A stretch of 64,000 bases of DNA from Pseudomonas azotoformans (GTDB lineage Bacteria; Pseudomonadota; Gammaproteobacteria; Pseudomonadales; Pseudomonadaceae): positions 5,146,001-5,210,000 of the forward strand of contig NZ_CP014546.1 in assembly GCF_001579805.1 (NCBI RefSeq), given 5' to 3'. The stretch's first letter is position 1, and every line of letters starts with the position of its first letter. This document shows positions 41,470 to 50,722 of the stretch, one piece after another. The translations under genes were made by a program, and so were the position numbers. The notes under the pieces are model-generated. The model saw only the letters and a list, made by a program, of their open reading frames with translations. It was not told the origin of the DNA and ran no database searches.

Positions 41470-41940
41470 TCAGCCGTGCGCCACTGCAATCATGTCGATC
41501 TCCACCGCCGCCGATTTCGGCAACTGCATCACGCCAATCGACGTGCGCGTGTGCACCCCGGCAGCACCCAGAATCTCGTGCAACAAATCCGACGCGCCGT
41601 TGGCCACTTCACTCTGCTGATCAAAATCCTCGGCACTGCGCACGTAAACGGTGATGCGCGGAATTGCCTTGACCCGGTCCAGCGAACCCAAGGCCTGCTT
41701 GAGCAAACCCAGGCAGCGCAAGGCGCTGATGCCGGCGGCGATTTGCGCCTGGGCCAAGGTCAAGGTGTCTCCGACCTTGCCCGGCAGCACGATGGCATCG
41801 CCGACCCGGGGAATCTGGCCGCTGATGTACAGGTGGTTGGCGTCCCGGACCAGTGGCGTGTAGTTGCCACCGACTTTGAATTCGTCCAGCTGATAGCCGA
41901 GGCGTAGCTGGGCGGCCTGGTATTTTTCGTCGGGTGTCAT
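41470..41940 (-). CDS. RidA-family protein (YjgF/YER057c/UK114)
   Basis: A 156-residue protein. It has NYTPLVRDANHLYISGQIPR, GISALRCLGLLKQAL, VYVRSAEDF and LPKSAAVEIDMIAVA, the core of the trimeric RidA fold that deaminates reactive imines. The conserved Arg of the catalytic pocket, usually in R-T-S/C-V-x-V, is in HTRTSIGVMQLPKSA. It belongs to the longer RidA subgroup and may not be the housekeeping RidA. The ATG overlaps the DUF6434 stop by 4 bp. Confidence 0.85.
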   Translation of the reverse strand: MTPDEKYQAAQLRLGYQLDEFKVGGNYTPLVRDANHLYISGQIPRVGDAIVLPGKVGDTLTLAQAQIAAGISALRCLGLLKQALGSLDRVKAIPRITVYVRSAEDFDQQSEVANGASDLLHEILGAAGVHTRTSIGVMQLPKSAAVEIDMIAVAHG

Positions 41941-42155
41941 GGCCGTGAATCCTCGTTTCGGCGTTGCCACTCCTCCACCACATCGCCCAGGGTCTTGGGC
42001 ACCTCGTTGCGGATCCAGGCCATGAACGGCCGGTCGAACCTGAACCCTGGGCCGCAGTGCTCAAGCATGAAGCGGCGTACGTTTTGAGTGTTTTTGTAGT
42101 GCGGGGTTACCGGAGTGGCGCGGGTAAGGGTGTCGCTGTGCCAGTCAAAATCCAT
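41937..42155 (-). CDS. DUF6434-type small protein
   Basis: A 72-residue soluble protein: MDFDWHSDTLTRATPVTPHY, then KNTQNVRRFML and MAWIRNEVPKTLGDVVEEW. I recognise this as DUF6434, often found as a small companion or fused to a SAP-like domain. The function is unknown; the basic and aromatic composition would suit nucleic acid binding. It overlaps the RidA gene start (ATGA), so they are co-transcribed. Confidence 0.65.
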   Translation of the reverse strand: MDFDWHSDTLTRATPVTPHYKNTQNVRRFMLEHCGPGFRFDRPFMAWIRNEVPKTLGDVVEEWQRRNEDSRP

Positions 42156-42402
42156 TTTGTCTCTCGGGCAGTGTCAGGTTTCGGCAGTAGCATAGCGATG
42201 TGCTACTGGCACAGGAAGCGAGGCATGATTCAATCAATGTGTTGGGACATCGTATAAGTCGACCTGTGGTTTATAACGCCTTCAAGTCTAATCTTTTCAA
42301 GATATTTCGAAATTTCACTTTCCTTCCTCACCCGAAATATTGCATGGTTGTACGACGACTTAAGCTGTCGTGCCAGCCCCCAACAACAATAAGGAAACAC
42401 CC

Positions 42403-42834
42403 ATGCAAAACGTCAAAGTGCTGATCGGTTTTCTGTGCCTGTTCACCGGTTACGTCGCAGCCGCGCCTGCCCCAGCCGAGAAGGATGTGGCCCAAGCGGT
42501 CGACCAACTGACCCAAGCCATGCTGCACCTGGACCTCAAGCAGCTTCACGCGCTGACGGCCGACAAGCTCACCTACGGCCACTCCAGCGGCAAGGTGCAG
42601 AACAAAGACCAATTCATCGCTGACCTGGAAACCCATACCAGCGCCTTCAAGACCCTGGAAATGCAAAACCAGACCATCACCCTGCAAGGCGACACCGCAC
42701 TGGTACGCAACCACTTCCACGCCCTGGCGGTGAACAGCGGGGTTGAAGTGCCTACCGACATCGACAACTTCCAGGTCTGGCAGAAGCAAAAAGGCAAATG
42801 GCTGCTGATCGGGCGTCAGGCCTACAAGTACTGA
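42403..42834 (+). CDS. Exported SnoaL/NTF2-like protein (DUF4440 type)
   Basis: A 143-residue protein with a signal peptide (MQNVKVLIGFLCLFTGYVAA, cleavage near residue 20) and a single NTF2-like cone: LTQAMLHLDLKQLHALTADK, LTYGHSSGKVQNKDQFI and FQVWQKQKGKWLLIGRQAYK. Such periplasmic folds bind or isomerise small hydrophobic ligands; no catalytic residues can be assigned. It is preceded by an AT-rich region (42240-42360) unlike the surrounding DNA, which is probably the promoter. Confidence 0.75.
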   Translation: MQNVKVLIGFLCLFTGYVAAAPAPAEKDVAQAVDQLTQAMLHLDLKQLHALTADKLTYGHSSGKVQNKDQFIADLETHTSAFKTLEMQNQTITLQGDTALVRNHFHALAVNSGVEVPTDIDNFQVWQKQKGKWLLIGRQAYKY

Positions 42835-42842
42835 TACCTTGC

Positions 42843-42867
42843 GGTGAGCCGCTGAAACCGGCTCACC
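42843..42867. terminator. Hairpin between convergent genes
   Basis: GGTGAGCCG and CGGCTCACC (9 bp, 7-nt loop) lie between the NTF2-like gene stop (42834) and the mocR stop (42863), overlapping the latter. Probable bidirectional terminator without a U-tract. Confidence 0.5.
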
Positions 42868-44188
42868 ACGCCACCACCTTGCGCACCTTGAGCAACGCTT
42901 CGCGCAGTGCCGAGATCGGCACCGAACCCAAGGCCAACCGCAACGCATGCGGGACATGCGCCGAGACGGCGAACGGCTCGGCGGTCGACACGGCGATGTT
43001 GTCACGCTGCAAGGCCATGGCGATCTGATCGGCCCGGGCGTCTTCCGCCAGGGGTAGCCACAAGAAGTAGGACGAGGGATGGCTGATGTACGCCAGTCCT
43101 TTGAACACCTGAGCCGCCAGGGCCTGTCGCGCCTGGGCATCCTCGCGCTTTTGCGCCTCAAGCTGCGCCACCGTGCCATCCTCCAGCCAGGCCACCGCTA
43201 TGGCGCTCATCACACCGGGCACATTCCAGGTAGTGGCCATGATGGTGCGCTCCAGCGTCTTTACCCATTCCATCGGCGCCGCGATAAACCCCACGCGCAG
43301 GCCGGTCGCGACACTTTTCGACAGCCCGCCCACGTACACCGTGCGTTCTGGCGCTAGCGTCGCCACCGGTGGCGGTGCGTCTTCAGCGAGGAACGCGTAG
43401 GCCGCGTCTTCAATGATCATCAGATTGTGCTGACGGGCGATGGACACCAGCCGTTCGCGCTGGGACAGAGCCATCACCCAACCGAGGGGATTGTGCAGGG
43501 TCGGCATGCTGTACACGGCGCGCACGGGCCGCTTGCGACACAGGTTTTGCAAGGCCTGCAGATCCGGGCCGGTCGGCGTCACCGGGATCGCGACAATTTC
43601 CAGGTGCAGGGTCTCGGCCAGCACCTTGAACCCCGAATAGGTCAACGCATCCACCGCAATCACATCGCCGGGTTTGAGCAGCGCCATCATCGTCACCGCC
43701 AGGCCATGCTGGGCGCCGCTGACCAGCAGCACCTGCTCGGCGTCGACACTGAGCCCGCGACTGAGCAAATGCCGCGCAAAGGCTGCGCGCTCATGCAGGC
43801 GCCCGGCGTGGGGCTGGTAACGCAACAGTGCTTCGAGGTCGCCAGACAGCGCCAGTTGGCGCAACGCCGTGCGCAACAGCTCCGCCTGGCCCGGCAACGA
43901 GGGGTAATTGAAATTGAGGTCGAGCATGCCCGCCGTCACCGTCATCTGCCCACTGCCCTGCCCTGGCGGCAACGCGATCTCGCGCACGAAGGTGCCACGC
44001 CCGGTTTCGCCGCTGACCAAACCCATGGCTTCAAGCTCGGTGTACACGCGGCTGGCGGTGACCAGCGCCAGGCCATGCTCGGCGGCCAGTTGCCGGTGCG
44101 TCGGCAGACGCGTGCCGGGCGGCATGTTGCCGCTGCGGATGGCTTCGGCAAAGGTATCGACCAGGGACTTGTAGCGGGCGCGTGGCAT
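42863..44188 (-). CDS. MocR-type regulator: GntR winged helix fused to aminotransferase fold
   Basis: A 441-residue protein. Residues 1-70 form a GntR winged helix (LPTHRQLAAEHGLALVTASR and LEAMGLVSGETGRGTFV). Residues 90-441 form a type I PLP aminotransferase domain, with the PLP Lys K291 in GGLSKSVATGLR and the upstream LHNPLGWVM and IIEDAAYAFL motifs. MocR proteins sense PLP or amino compounds and usually control a divergent gene; here that is the EamA exporter, across a 90-bp spacer with a GACAAT/ATTGTC dyad. Confidence 0.9.
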   Translation of the reverse strand: MPRARYKSLVDTFAEAIRSGNMPPGTRLPTHRQLAAEHGLALVTASRVYTELEAMGLVSGETGRGTFVREIALPPGQGSGQMTVTAGMLDLNFNYPSLPGQAELLRTALRQLALSGDLEALLRYQPHAGRLHERAAFARHLLSRGLSVDAEQVLLVSGAQHGLAVTMMALLKPGDVIAVDALTYSGFKVLAETLHLEIVAIPVTPTGPDLQALQNLCRKRPVRAVYSMPTLHNPLGWVMALSQRERLVSIARQHNLMIIEDAAYAFLAEDAPPPVATLAPERTVYVGGLSKSVATGLRVGFIAAPMEWVKTLERTIMATTWNVPGVMSAIAVAWLEDGTVAQLEAQKREDAQARQALAAQVFKGLAYISHPSSYFLWLPLAEDARADQIAMALQRDNIAVSTAEPFAVSAHVPHALRLALGSVPISALREALLKVRKVVAW

Positions 44189-44202
44189 TGGGATGTATCC
44201 AT

Positions 44203-44220
44203 GACAATTTTTTGATTGTC
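44203..44220. promoter_or_regulatory. MocR site GACAAT-N6-ATTGTC
   Basis: Perfect 6-bp arms lie between the mocR and EamA starts (44188 and 44279). Position and symmetry suit the dimeric GntR-type head of MocR. Confidence 0.6.
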
Positions 44221-44278
44221 CTAATTCTCGCCCCTAGGATGGCCAGAACGCAACCCCTCCGGCTACGGGCACTCCCTC

Positions 44279-45169
44279 ATGGAACGTACATCCCCCCTCA
44301 ACACCCTGGATACCAGCACCCAGGGCTGGATCAACGGCTTTATTGGCGTGGTGATTTTCAGCGGCTCATTGCCCGCCACCCGATTGGCCGTGATGGAATT
44401 CGACCCGGTGTTTCTCACCATGGTCCGTGCCGCGATCGCCGCCTTCCTTGGCGTGATCCTGCTGTGGCTGTTCAAGGAAAAACGCCCCGCGCGCAATCAG
44501 TGGGTGCCGCTGGCGATTGTCGCCTTGGGCGTGGTGATCGGGTTTCCCTTGCTCACCGCCCTGGCGCTGCAATACGTGACCTCGGCCCACTCCATCGTAT
44601 TCATTGGCCTGCTGCCTCTGGCCACGGCCGTGTTTGGCGTGTTGCGCGGCGGCGAGCGGCCGCGTCCGGTGTTCTGGCTGTTCTCGATCCTGGGCAGCGT
44701 ACTGGTGATGGGTTATGCCGTGGCCCAAGGTTTGAGCGCCGCACCGACCGGCGATCTGCTGATGCTGCTGGCGGTACTGGTGTGCGGCCTGGGTTATGCC
44801 GAAGGCGCCAAGCTCTCGCGCAGCCTGGGCGGTTGGCAGGTGATCTGCTGGGCGCTGGTGGTGTCGATACCGGTGGTGGTGCCGTTGAGCCTGATGCTCG
44901 CGCCGTCGACCTTCAGCGCCATCAGCCTGCCCGCCTGGTTGAGCCTGGGCTACGTGTCGCTGTTCAGCATGTTGATCGGCTTTGTGTTCTGGTATCGCGG
45001 GCTGGCCCAGGGTGGCATTGCCGCCGTCGGCCAGTTGCAGTTGCTGCAACCGTTTTTCGGCCTGGCGCTGGCGGCGGGCCTGCTGCATGAGCAGGTCAGC
45101 CTGGGCATGGTGCTGGTGACGGTCGCGGTGATCGGCTGCGTGGCCGGCGCAAAGAAGTTCGCCCGTTAA
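44279..45169 (+). CDS. EamA/DMT-family exporter
   Basis: A 296-residue inner-membrane protein with ten predicted helices in two EamA repeats: the first begins WINGFIGVVIFSGSLPATRLA and the second PTGDLLMLLAVLVCGLGYAEGA. The DMT family exports amino acids and metabolites. Control by the divergent MocR suggests an amino acid or vitamin B6-related substrate; this is inference. Its last bases overlap the convergent yceI stop by 4 bp. Confidence 0.85.
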   Translation: MERTSPLNTLDTSTQGWINGFIGVVIFSGSLPATRLAVMEFDPVFLTMVRAAIAAFLGVILLWLFKEKRPARNQWVPLAIVALGVVIGFPLLTALALQYVTSAHSIVFIGLLPLATAVFGVLRGGERPRPVFWLFSILGSVLVMGYAVAQGLSAAPTGDLLMLLAVLVCGLGYAEGAKLSRSLGGWQVICWALVVSIPVVVPLSLMLAPSTFSAISLPAWLSLGYVSLFSMLIGFVFWYRGLAQGGIAAVGQLQLLQPFFGLALAAGLLHEQVSLGMVLVTVAVIGCVAGAKKFAR

Positions 45170-45732
45170 CGCTGCGGCGCGACCATCTTGAACTTGATGT
45201 TGATGTCGTTGGACACCACGCTGTTGCCGGCCCACTCACCCTCGCCGATCTTGAAGTCGCCACGCTTGAGGATGAACTCACCGTCGAACACGCCAATGCC
45301 GCTCTGCTCCTTGAGCACCACGTCCACGTCCACCGGGCGCGTGGTGCCCTTGATGGTCAGGTTGCCGCTGATCGTGTAGCGGTTGTCGCCCAAGGCTTTG
45401 ACACCGGTGGACTCGTACACACCCACCGGAAACGTCGCGGTATCAAACCAGGACGCGCGTTGCAGCTCGTCATTCGCGTCCGGGCTACCCGCGTCGATGC
45501 TGGCCAGCTGGATCTTGAGCAAGGCATGCCCGGTCTCCGGCTTTTGCGTGTCGAAGGTCAAGGTGCCTTCAAACTCGCTGAACGTACCGTACACCCGCTG
45601 CCCCAATTGCTTGTAGGTGAAGCTGATCTGGCTGGCGGTGCGGTTGACGTCCTTGTACTCCACCGCCTGGGCGCTGGAACCATAAGCAAGGATCAAGGCC
45701 AGTACGGTGACCGGGGACATAAGACGTTTCAT
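45166..45732 (-). CDS. YceI-family periplasmic lipid-binding protein
   Basis: A 188-residue exported lipocalin-like protein. The signal peptide (MKRLMSPVTVLALILAYGSS) ends at AQA, cleaved before VEYKDV. The mature domain shows the YceI pattern: NRTASQISFTYKQLGQRVYG, FEGTLTFD, ASWFDTATFPVGVYES and ISGNLTIKGTTRPVDVDV. The family binds polyisoprenoid or ubiquinone-like lipids. No cytochrome b561 gene is adjacent, unlike many yceI loci. Confidence 0.9.
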   Translation of the reverse strand: MKRLMSPVTVLALILAYGSSAQAVEYKDVNRTASQISFTYKQLGQRVYGTFSEFEGTLTFDTQKPETGHALLKIQLASIDAGSPDANDELQRASWFDTATFPVGVYESTGVKALGDNRYTISGNLTIKGTTRPVDVDVVLKEQSGIGVFDGEFILKRGDFKIGEGEWAGNSVVSNDINIKFKMVAPQR

Positions 45733-45854
45733 GCAACGCTCCGCAAAGGAAAGGACACAGGTACTGAACTAACACGCCATACCAGGGATTTATTCCATTC
45801 GGGCGTTTGTCCTGCTAAACAGAGTAGTCGCCCCACCCATAATAAGGACGTTGC

Positions 45855-46349
45855 ATGCACACCCCCTCACTCCAGGACCTCACCGCGCCGGAAGGCATCT
45901 GCTACGGCTGCGGTGGCAGCAACCCCCACGGCCTGCACATCAAAAGCCGCTGGGACGCGGACGGCATCCACCTGGTCGCCGAACACCTGCCCGAGGCCCA
46001 TTACAGCGGCTGGCCCGACCTGGTCTACGGCGGCCTGATCGCCATGCTGGTGGACTGCCACTCCAACTGGACCGCCATGGCCTACCACTACCGCGCCGAA
46101 GCGCGCGAACCCGGCAGCCTGCCGCGCATCGACTGCGTCACCGGCAACCTGGGCATCAAATTCATCAAGCCGACGCCCATGGGCATCACCCTCACCCTGC
46201 GCGCGCGGGTCGACGATGACGTGGGACGCAAGACCCGCGTGATCTGCGAGGTGTACGCCGGTGACGTGCTGACCGCCATCGGCGATTCGATCTTCGTGCG
46301 TGTCGACACCGGCCAATTGGCCGCCGCCGCCCATGGTCGCGAGGGCTGA
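45855..46349 (+). CDS. PaaI-type hotdog thioesterase
   Basis: A 164-residue hotdog-fold protein. It begins with CYGCGGSNPHGLHIKSRWD, the usual lead of this branch, then the active-site segment PDLVYGGLIAMLVDCHSNWT (GG...D) and FIKPTPMGITLTLRARV. The expected reaction is hydrolysis of an acyl-CoA; substrate unknown. The ribosome site is AAGGACG. It is followed after 43 bp by the dienelactone-hydrolase-like gene on the same strand, so a two-gene operon is possible. Confidence 0.8.
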   Translation: MHTPSLQDLTAPEGICYGCGGSNPHGLHIKSRWDADGIHLVAEHLPEAHYSGWPDLVYGGLIAMLVDCHSNWTAMAYHYRAEAREPGSLPRIDCVTGNLGIKFIKPTPMGITLTLRARVDDDVGRKTRVICEVYAGDVLTAIGDSIFVRVDTGQLAAAAHGREG

Positions 46350-46392
46350 TCCTGGGCTACATTGACCGCCACCGCTAATCGAGGATGCACCG

Positions 46393-47280
46393 ATGACTCG
46401 TCTCACCGCGAAAGACTTTGCCCCCGAACTGCTGGAACTCTATGACGGCTACGCCCACGGCAAGATCAACCGCCGCGAATTTCTCGACCGCGCTGCGCTG
46501 TTCACCTTTGGCGGCCTCACCGCTTCGGCCCTGCTCGCGGCCCTGAGCCCCAACTACGCGCTGGCCGAGCAGGTGAAATTCACCGACCCGGACATCGTCG
46601 CCGACTACATCAGCTACCCATCGCCCAAAGGCAACGGCACGGTGCGCGGCTACCTGGTGCGCCCGGCCAAGGCCACGGGCAAGCTGCCGGCGGTGGTGGT
46701 GGTCCACGAAAACCGCGGCCTCAACCCCTACATCGAAGACGTCGCCCGACGCCTGGCCAAGGCCGGCTTCATCGCCCTGGCCCCGGACGGCCTGACCTCG
46801 GTGGGCGGCTACCCCGGCAACGACGAAAAAGGCGTGGCCCTGCAACAGACCGTCGACCCGACCAAGCTGATGAACGACTTCTTCGCCGCCATCGAATGGC
46901 TGATGCACCACGACCGCAGCACCGGCAAGGTCGGGATTACCGGCTTCTGTTATGGCGGCGGCGTGACCAACGCGGCGGCGGTGGCCTACCCGGAACTGGG
47001 CGCGGCGGTGTCGTTCTATGGACGCCAGCCGGAGGCCAAGGACGTGCCCCGGATCAAGGCGCCGATCATGTTGCACTTCGGTGAACTGGACACGCGGATC
47101 AACGAGGGTTGGCCGGCGTATGAGCAGGCGCTCAAGTCCGCCGGAACCACGTATGAAGCGTATATCTACAAAGGCGCCAACCATGGCTTCCATAATGATT
47201 CGACGCCACGCTATGACGAGGCGGCGGCGAATCTGGCGTGGGAAAGGACGCTCGGTTGGTTCAATAAATACTTGGCCTAG
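46393..47280 (+). CDS. Dienelactone hydrolase-family protein with Tat-like signal
   Basis: A 295-residue alpha/beta hydrolase. Residues 25-58 hold [17 protein letters not shown] followed by a hydrophobic run ending in ALA, a twin-arginine-type signal, so the enzyme is probably periplasmic. The nucleophile is C186 in GFCYGGG, with Glu in VVVHENRGL and the catalytic His in ANHGFHND, the Cys-His-Asp triad of dienelactone hydrolases. The natural substrate is unknown. Its end overlaps the DUF2252 gene by 4 bp. Confidence 0.85.
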   Translation: MTRLTAKDFAPELLELYDGYAHGKINRREFLDRAALFTFGGLTASALLAALSPNYALAEQVKFTDPDIVADYISYPSPKGNGTVRGYLVRPAKATGKLPAVVVVHENRGLNPYIEDVARRLAKAGFIALAPDGLTSVGGYPGNDEKGVALQQTVDPTKLMNDFFAAIEWLMHHDRSTGKVGITGFCYGGGVTNAAAVAYPELGAAVSFYGRQPEAKDVPRIKAPIMLHFGELDTRINEGWPAYEQALKSAGTTYEAYIYKGANHGFHNDSTPRYDEAAANLAWERTLGWFNKYLA

Positions 47281-48461
47281 TGCTCCAGCGCGTAACGCCG
47301 GCAATGGTCGAGGTAGCCCTGCTCATGGCTACCCACCAGTTGCACAACACTGCTCCATAACCATGACGGCGCATCCAACTGCCTGGAGCGGTTCTCCTGC
47401 AGCACCGCCATCCAGTCTTTGCGTGTAGCACGGTCCATCTGCCGGGCATGCGCAATGCCCACGACCCGTGCCAGATAACCCGCCGCGTGCATGGCGTCGA
47501 TCTCGCTCAACTCGTCCAGCTCCAACTTCATGTCCTGGGGCAACAGTTCGCGGATAAAGAACCCATGATCCAGAAATCGTGTCGCCACCATGCGCTCCCC
47601 CAGGCCCGGTGAAAGCTGACGCGCGCCCTCCACCACACGGCGACCATTGTCCCTGGGCATTTTCGCCCACGCCACACGGGGTGCCGCCGCGCCGACGGCT
47701 TCCTTGATGTCGATCAGGCAATACGACTGGTCATCCTTGTCGCCGACGCCGAGCAAGGCGGCATAACGCAACAAACCGAGCGAGCTGCAGCCCTTGACCC
47801 AATAGGCCGAATCCAGCAACTCGACCCTGGCATCCTTGGGGCGCCCTTTGAGCGAGGTGACCAATTGATGGATGTCATCCGAGGCACACAGGGTTTCCAG
47901 CGCGTTTTTTTCGGCCCGCGACAACGACCAGAAATGCTTGCCCAAAGGAATGCTCGGCCGGGCGTTTTCAATACGTTCACGCGCCAGGTTTTTCCAGGTG
48001 CGCTCCACGGCACTGCGCATGCCGGCCTTGACCTGGGACGGACGCGGCGGGGCTTCGTCGGGTTTATCCTTGAACGCCTGTTCGTAGCCCACCATCATTT
48101 CTTCGAGCATGCGTGCGGTGGTGACTCCGGGCAGGTCCGAACCGCGCGCGGCAGTGGCCAGGGACAACGCCAGGCGCACCAGGTCGTGAGCGGGGTTGCC
48201 GATCACCGTCTGGTCGAGGTCGCGGATGTGCATGTCAATACGGCCCTTGCTGTCGCCGGTCGGTCCCAGGTTGCCGGCATGGCAATCGCCACAGATCCAG
48301 ATCGCCGGGCCATGGGGTAGACGCCTGCCGGGCTGGCTGTGCAACCACTCGTAGAATTGCACGGTGCTGCCGCGCACGTAGGCGTGGGCCGAGCGCGCCA
48401 TCTTGAGGTTTCGCAATTGGGTCAGGTGGGACATACGGGCGGAGGGGCGCGGTGTTTTCAT
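47277..48461 (-). CDS. DUF2252-family protein
   Basis: A 394-residue cytosolic protein. It contains [39 protein letters not shown] and [15 protein letters not shown], the conserved blocks of DUF2252. The HxGN and D-x-D patterns resemble the active-site loops of aminoglycoside phosphotransferase-like kinases, but kinase activity is not established. ATG 48461 ([10 protein letters not shown]) is chosen over an upstream in-frame TTG at 48527; no strong ribosome site supports either. It lies next to ampR without evident link. Confidence 0.75.
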   Translation of the reverse strand: MKTPRPSARMSHLTQLRNLKMARSAHAYVRGSTVQFYEWLHSQPGRRLPHGPAIWICGDCHAGNLGPTGDSKGRIDMHIRDLDQTVIGNPAHDLVRLALSLATAARGSDLPGVTTARMLEEMMVGYEQAFKDKPDEAPPRPSQVKAGMRSAVERTWKNLARERIENARPSIPLGKHFWSLSRAEKNALETLCASDDIHQLVTSLKGRPKDARVELLDSAYWVKGCSSLGLLRYAALLGVGDKDDQSYCLIDIKEAVGAAAPRVAWAKMPRDNGRRVVEGARQLSPGLGERMVATRFLDHGFFIRELLPQDMKLELDELSEIDAMHAAGYLARVVGIAHARQMDRATRKDWMAVLQENRSRQLDAPSWLWSSVVQLVGSHEQGYLDHCRRYALEH

Positions 48462-48539
48462 GGAATAACTCAAGACAGGTGTTGCGGTAGAGCGCTGCCC
48501 TTCAGAAAATGTTTCATTATGTTTCAAAAATAAAACCCT

Positions 48540-49418
48540 TCAGTGCTGCGCGACCCGCTCCTGCAACCATCCCTTGAACGCCAACATTGCTGGTGTTCCA
48601 GCCCGCGACTGCAAACGCGTCAACCAATAGCTGCCCGTGCTGATGCCGATGTCGAACGGCTGGCGGATCACGTCGCTCTCCAATTGCCGCGAAAACATCA
48701 TGGCCGGCGCCAGTGCCACGCCGATGCCTTGCAAGGCGGCTTCCATCATCGCCAGCGAAGAGTCGAACACGATGCTGCGCGGCACCAGGGTATCGGCGGG
48801 CAAACCGGCGGCCTGGAACCACAGGTTCCATTCATCGGTACGGTAGGAGCGCAGCAAGGTGTGTTTAAGCAAGTCTTGCGGTGCGCGCAGTTGCTCGGCC
48901 AACTGCGGCACACAGAGTACGGTGAGAGGCGCTTGCAGCAACTCGCAGGCTTCAGTGCCGTGCCAGGCACCCGCGCCGAAGCGGATCGCGTAATCCAGGC
49001 CTTCAGCCGCCACGTCGACACGGTTGTTGTGGGTGGACAAGCGCAGGTCGATAAACGGGTAACGCGCCTGGAACTCGGGCAGCCGTGGCAGCAACCAGCC
49101 CACCGCAAAAGTGCCCACCGCGCCCACCGTGAGTACCTCGCGGTAATGCCCGCCTTCGAATTGGCTCAAAGTCTGGGCGATGCGGTCAAACGAATCTCGC
49201 ACCACCGGCAACAAGGTTTCGCCCTCGCTGGTGAGCATCAGGCCACGGGGCAGGCGCTTGAACAAGGTCACGTTCAACTGCGTTTCCAGGCTTTTGACTT
49301 GATGGCTGACCGCCGCCTGGGTCACGCACAACTCGATGGCGGCGCGGGTAAAGCTCAAATGCCGGGCCGAGGCTTCAAAGGCGCGCAGGGCATTGAGGGG
49401 AAGATGGGAGCGCAGCAT
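48540..49418 (-). CDS. ampR: AmpR, LysR-type regulator of the beta-lactamase gene
   Basis: A 292-residue LTTR. The N-terminus LPLNALRAFEASARHLSFTR, followed by AAIELCVTQAAVSHQVKSLE, is nearly invariant among AmpR proteins, and PRGLMLTSEGETLLPVVR follows. AmpR senses cell-wall fragments: UDP-MurNAc pentapeptide keeps it silent, and anhydro-muropeptides activate ampC. ATG 49418 is used. It is divergent from ampC with a 128-bp spacer, the standard arrangement. Confidence 0.9.
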   Translation of the reverse strand: MLRSHLPLNALRAFEASARHLSFTRAAIELCVTQAAVSHQVKSLETQLNVTLFKRLPRGLMLTSEGETLLPVVRDSFDRIAQTLSQFEGGHYREVLTVGAVGTFAVGWLLPRLPEFQARYPFIDLRLSTHNNRVDVAAEGLDYAIRFGAGAWHGTEACELLQAPLTVLCVPQLAEQLRAPQDLLKHTLLRSYRTDEWNLWFQAAGLPADTLVPRSIVFDSSLAMMEAALQGIGVALAPAMMFSRQLESDVIRQPFDIGISTGSYWLTRLQSRAGTPAMLAFKGWLQERVAQH

Positions 49419-49546
49419 GCTTGACCCCAATTAATCTAATGGCAGGTGCGAGATATCATCGTTTGCCCAACGCCCGCGAACTGCCTACATTGGCCACGCC
49501 CGCGCAGGCTCTTCATTCAATCGATCACTCTCATGGAAGCGATATC

Positions 49547-50701
49547 ATGCCTCAACTCTCCCTGTCCGGAGTGCGTAACTTTGGCGCCCTGGCGTTATTT
49601 CTCGCCGCCGGCCACTGCCTGGCCGCCGACGACCTGCGCGCCGTGGTGGACGCCAGCGTCAAGCCGCTGATGCAGCAACAGTCTATTCCAGGTCTCGTTG
49701 TCGGTGTCATCAAAGACGGCAAGGCGCAATACTTTAACTACGGCGTGGCCAGTAAAGATGCCAAACAGCCCGTCAGTGAAAACACGCTGTTTGAAATTGG
49801 CTCGGTGAGCAAGACCTTCACCGCCACCCTCGCCGGCTATGCCGTGGCGAGCGGCAAACTGACCCTCACCGACCCGGCCAGCCAGTACCTGCCAGCGTTG
49901 CGCGGCGGCAAGTTCGACCACATCAGCGTGCTCAACCTGGGCACCTACACCGCCGGTGGCCTGCCGCTGCAATTCCCCCGCGAAGCGGACAATACCCAGC
50001 ACATGATCAGCTACTTCCAGCAGTGGAAACCCGACTTCGCCCCCGGCACCCAGCGCCTGTATTCCAACCCAAGCCTGGGCCTGTTCGGCTACCTGGCGGC
50101 GCAGAGCCTGAAGCAGCCGTTTGATCAACTGATGGAGAAAACCCTGCTACCGAAAATGGGGCTCAAGCACACGTTCATCACTGTTCCCAAGAGCCAGATG
50201 AACCTGTACGCCCAGGGCTATGGCAAGGACGGCAAACCCGTGCGCGTCGGCCCCGGTGCGATGGACAGCGAAGCCTACGGCATCAAGACCAGCGCTTCGG
50301 ACCTGTTGCATTACGTAGAGGTCAATATGCGCCCGGCAACACTGGACCCAGTGCTGCAACAAGCCATTACCACCACGCACACCGGCTACTACACGGTCGA
50401 GCGCATGACCCAGGGGCTGGGCTGGGAGATGTACCCGTACCCGATCAAGCTGGATGCCCTGGTGGATGGCAACTCGACAAAAATGGCGATGGAGCCGCAT
50501 CCGGTCAACTGGCTGACCCCAGCGCAGGCGCCGCACGCCGACACACTGGTGAACAAAACCGGCTCCACCAACGGCTTTGGCGCGTATGTGGCGTATGTGC
50601 CGAGCAAGGAAATGGGGGTCGTGATCCTGGCCAACAAAAACTACCCGAACGGGGAACGGGTGAAAGTGGCCCATGCGATCTTGAGCGCGCTGGACCACTG
50701 A
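49547..50701 (+). CDS. ampC: Class C beta-lactamase AmpC
   Basis: A 384-residue periplasmic serine beta-lactamase. The signal peptide ends near CLA before ADDLRAVVDASVKPLM. The class C motifs are complete: SVSK in FEIGSVSKTFTATL (nucleophile Ser), YSN in QRLYSNPSLGLFGYL and KTG in LVNKTGSTNGFGAYV. It hydrolyses cephalosporins and is normally inducible through AmpR. ATG 49547 follows GGAAG. Length is normal and there is no sign of truncation. Confidence 0.95.
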   Translation: MPQLSLSGVRNFGALALFLAAGHCLAADDLRAVVDASVKPLMQQQSIPGLVVGVIKDGKAQYFNYGVASKDAKQPVSENTLFEIGSVSKTFTATLAGYAVASGKLTLTDPASQYLPALRGGKFDHISVLNLGTYTAGGLPLQFPREADNTQHMISYFQQWKPDFAPGTQRLYSNPSLGLFGYLAAQSLKQPFDQLMEKTLLPKMGLKHTFITVPKSQMNLYAQGYGKDGKPVRVGPGAMDSEAYGIKTSASDLLHYVEVNMRPATLDPVLQQAITTTHTGYYTVERMTQGLGWEMYPYPIKLDALVDGNSTKMAMEPHPVNWLTPAQAPHADTLVNKTGSTNGFGAYVAYVPSKEMGVVILANKNYPNGERVKVAHAILSALDH

Positions 50702-50722
50702 TCCCCAGAACCCGGTAGCCGG

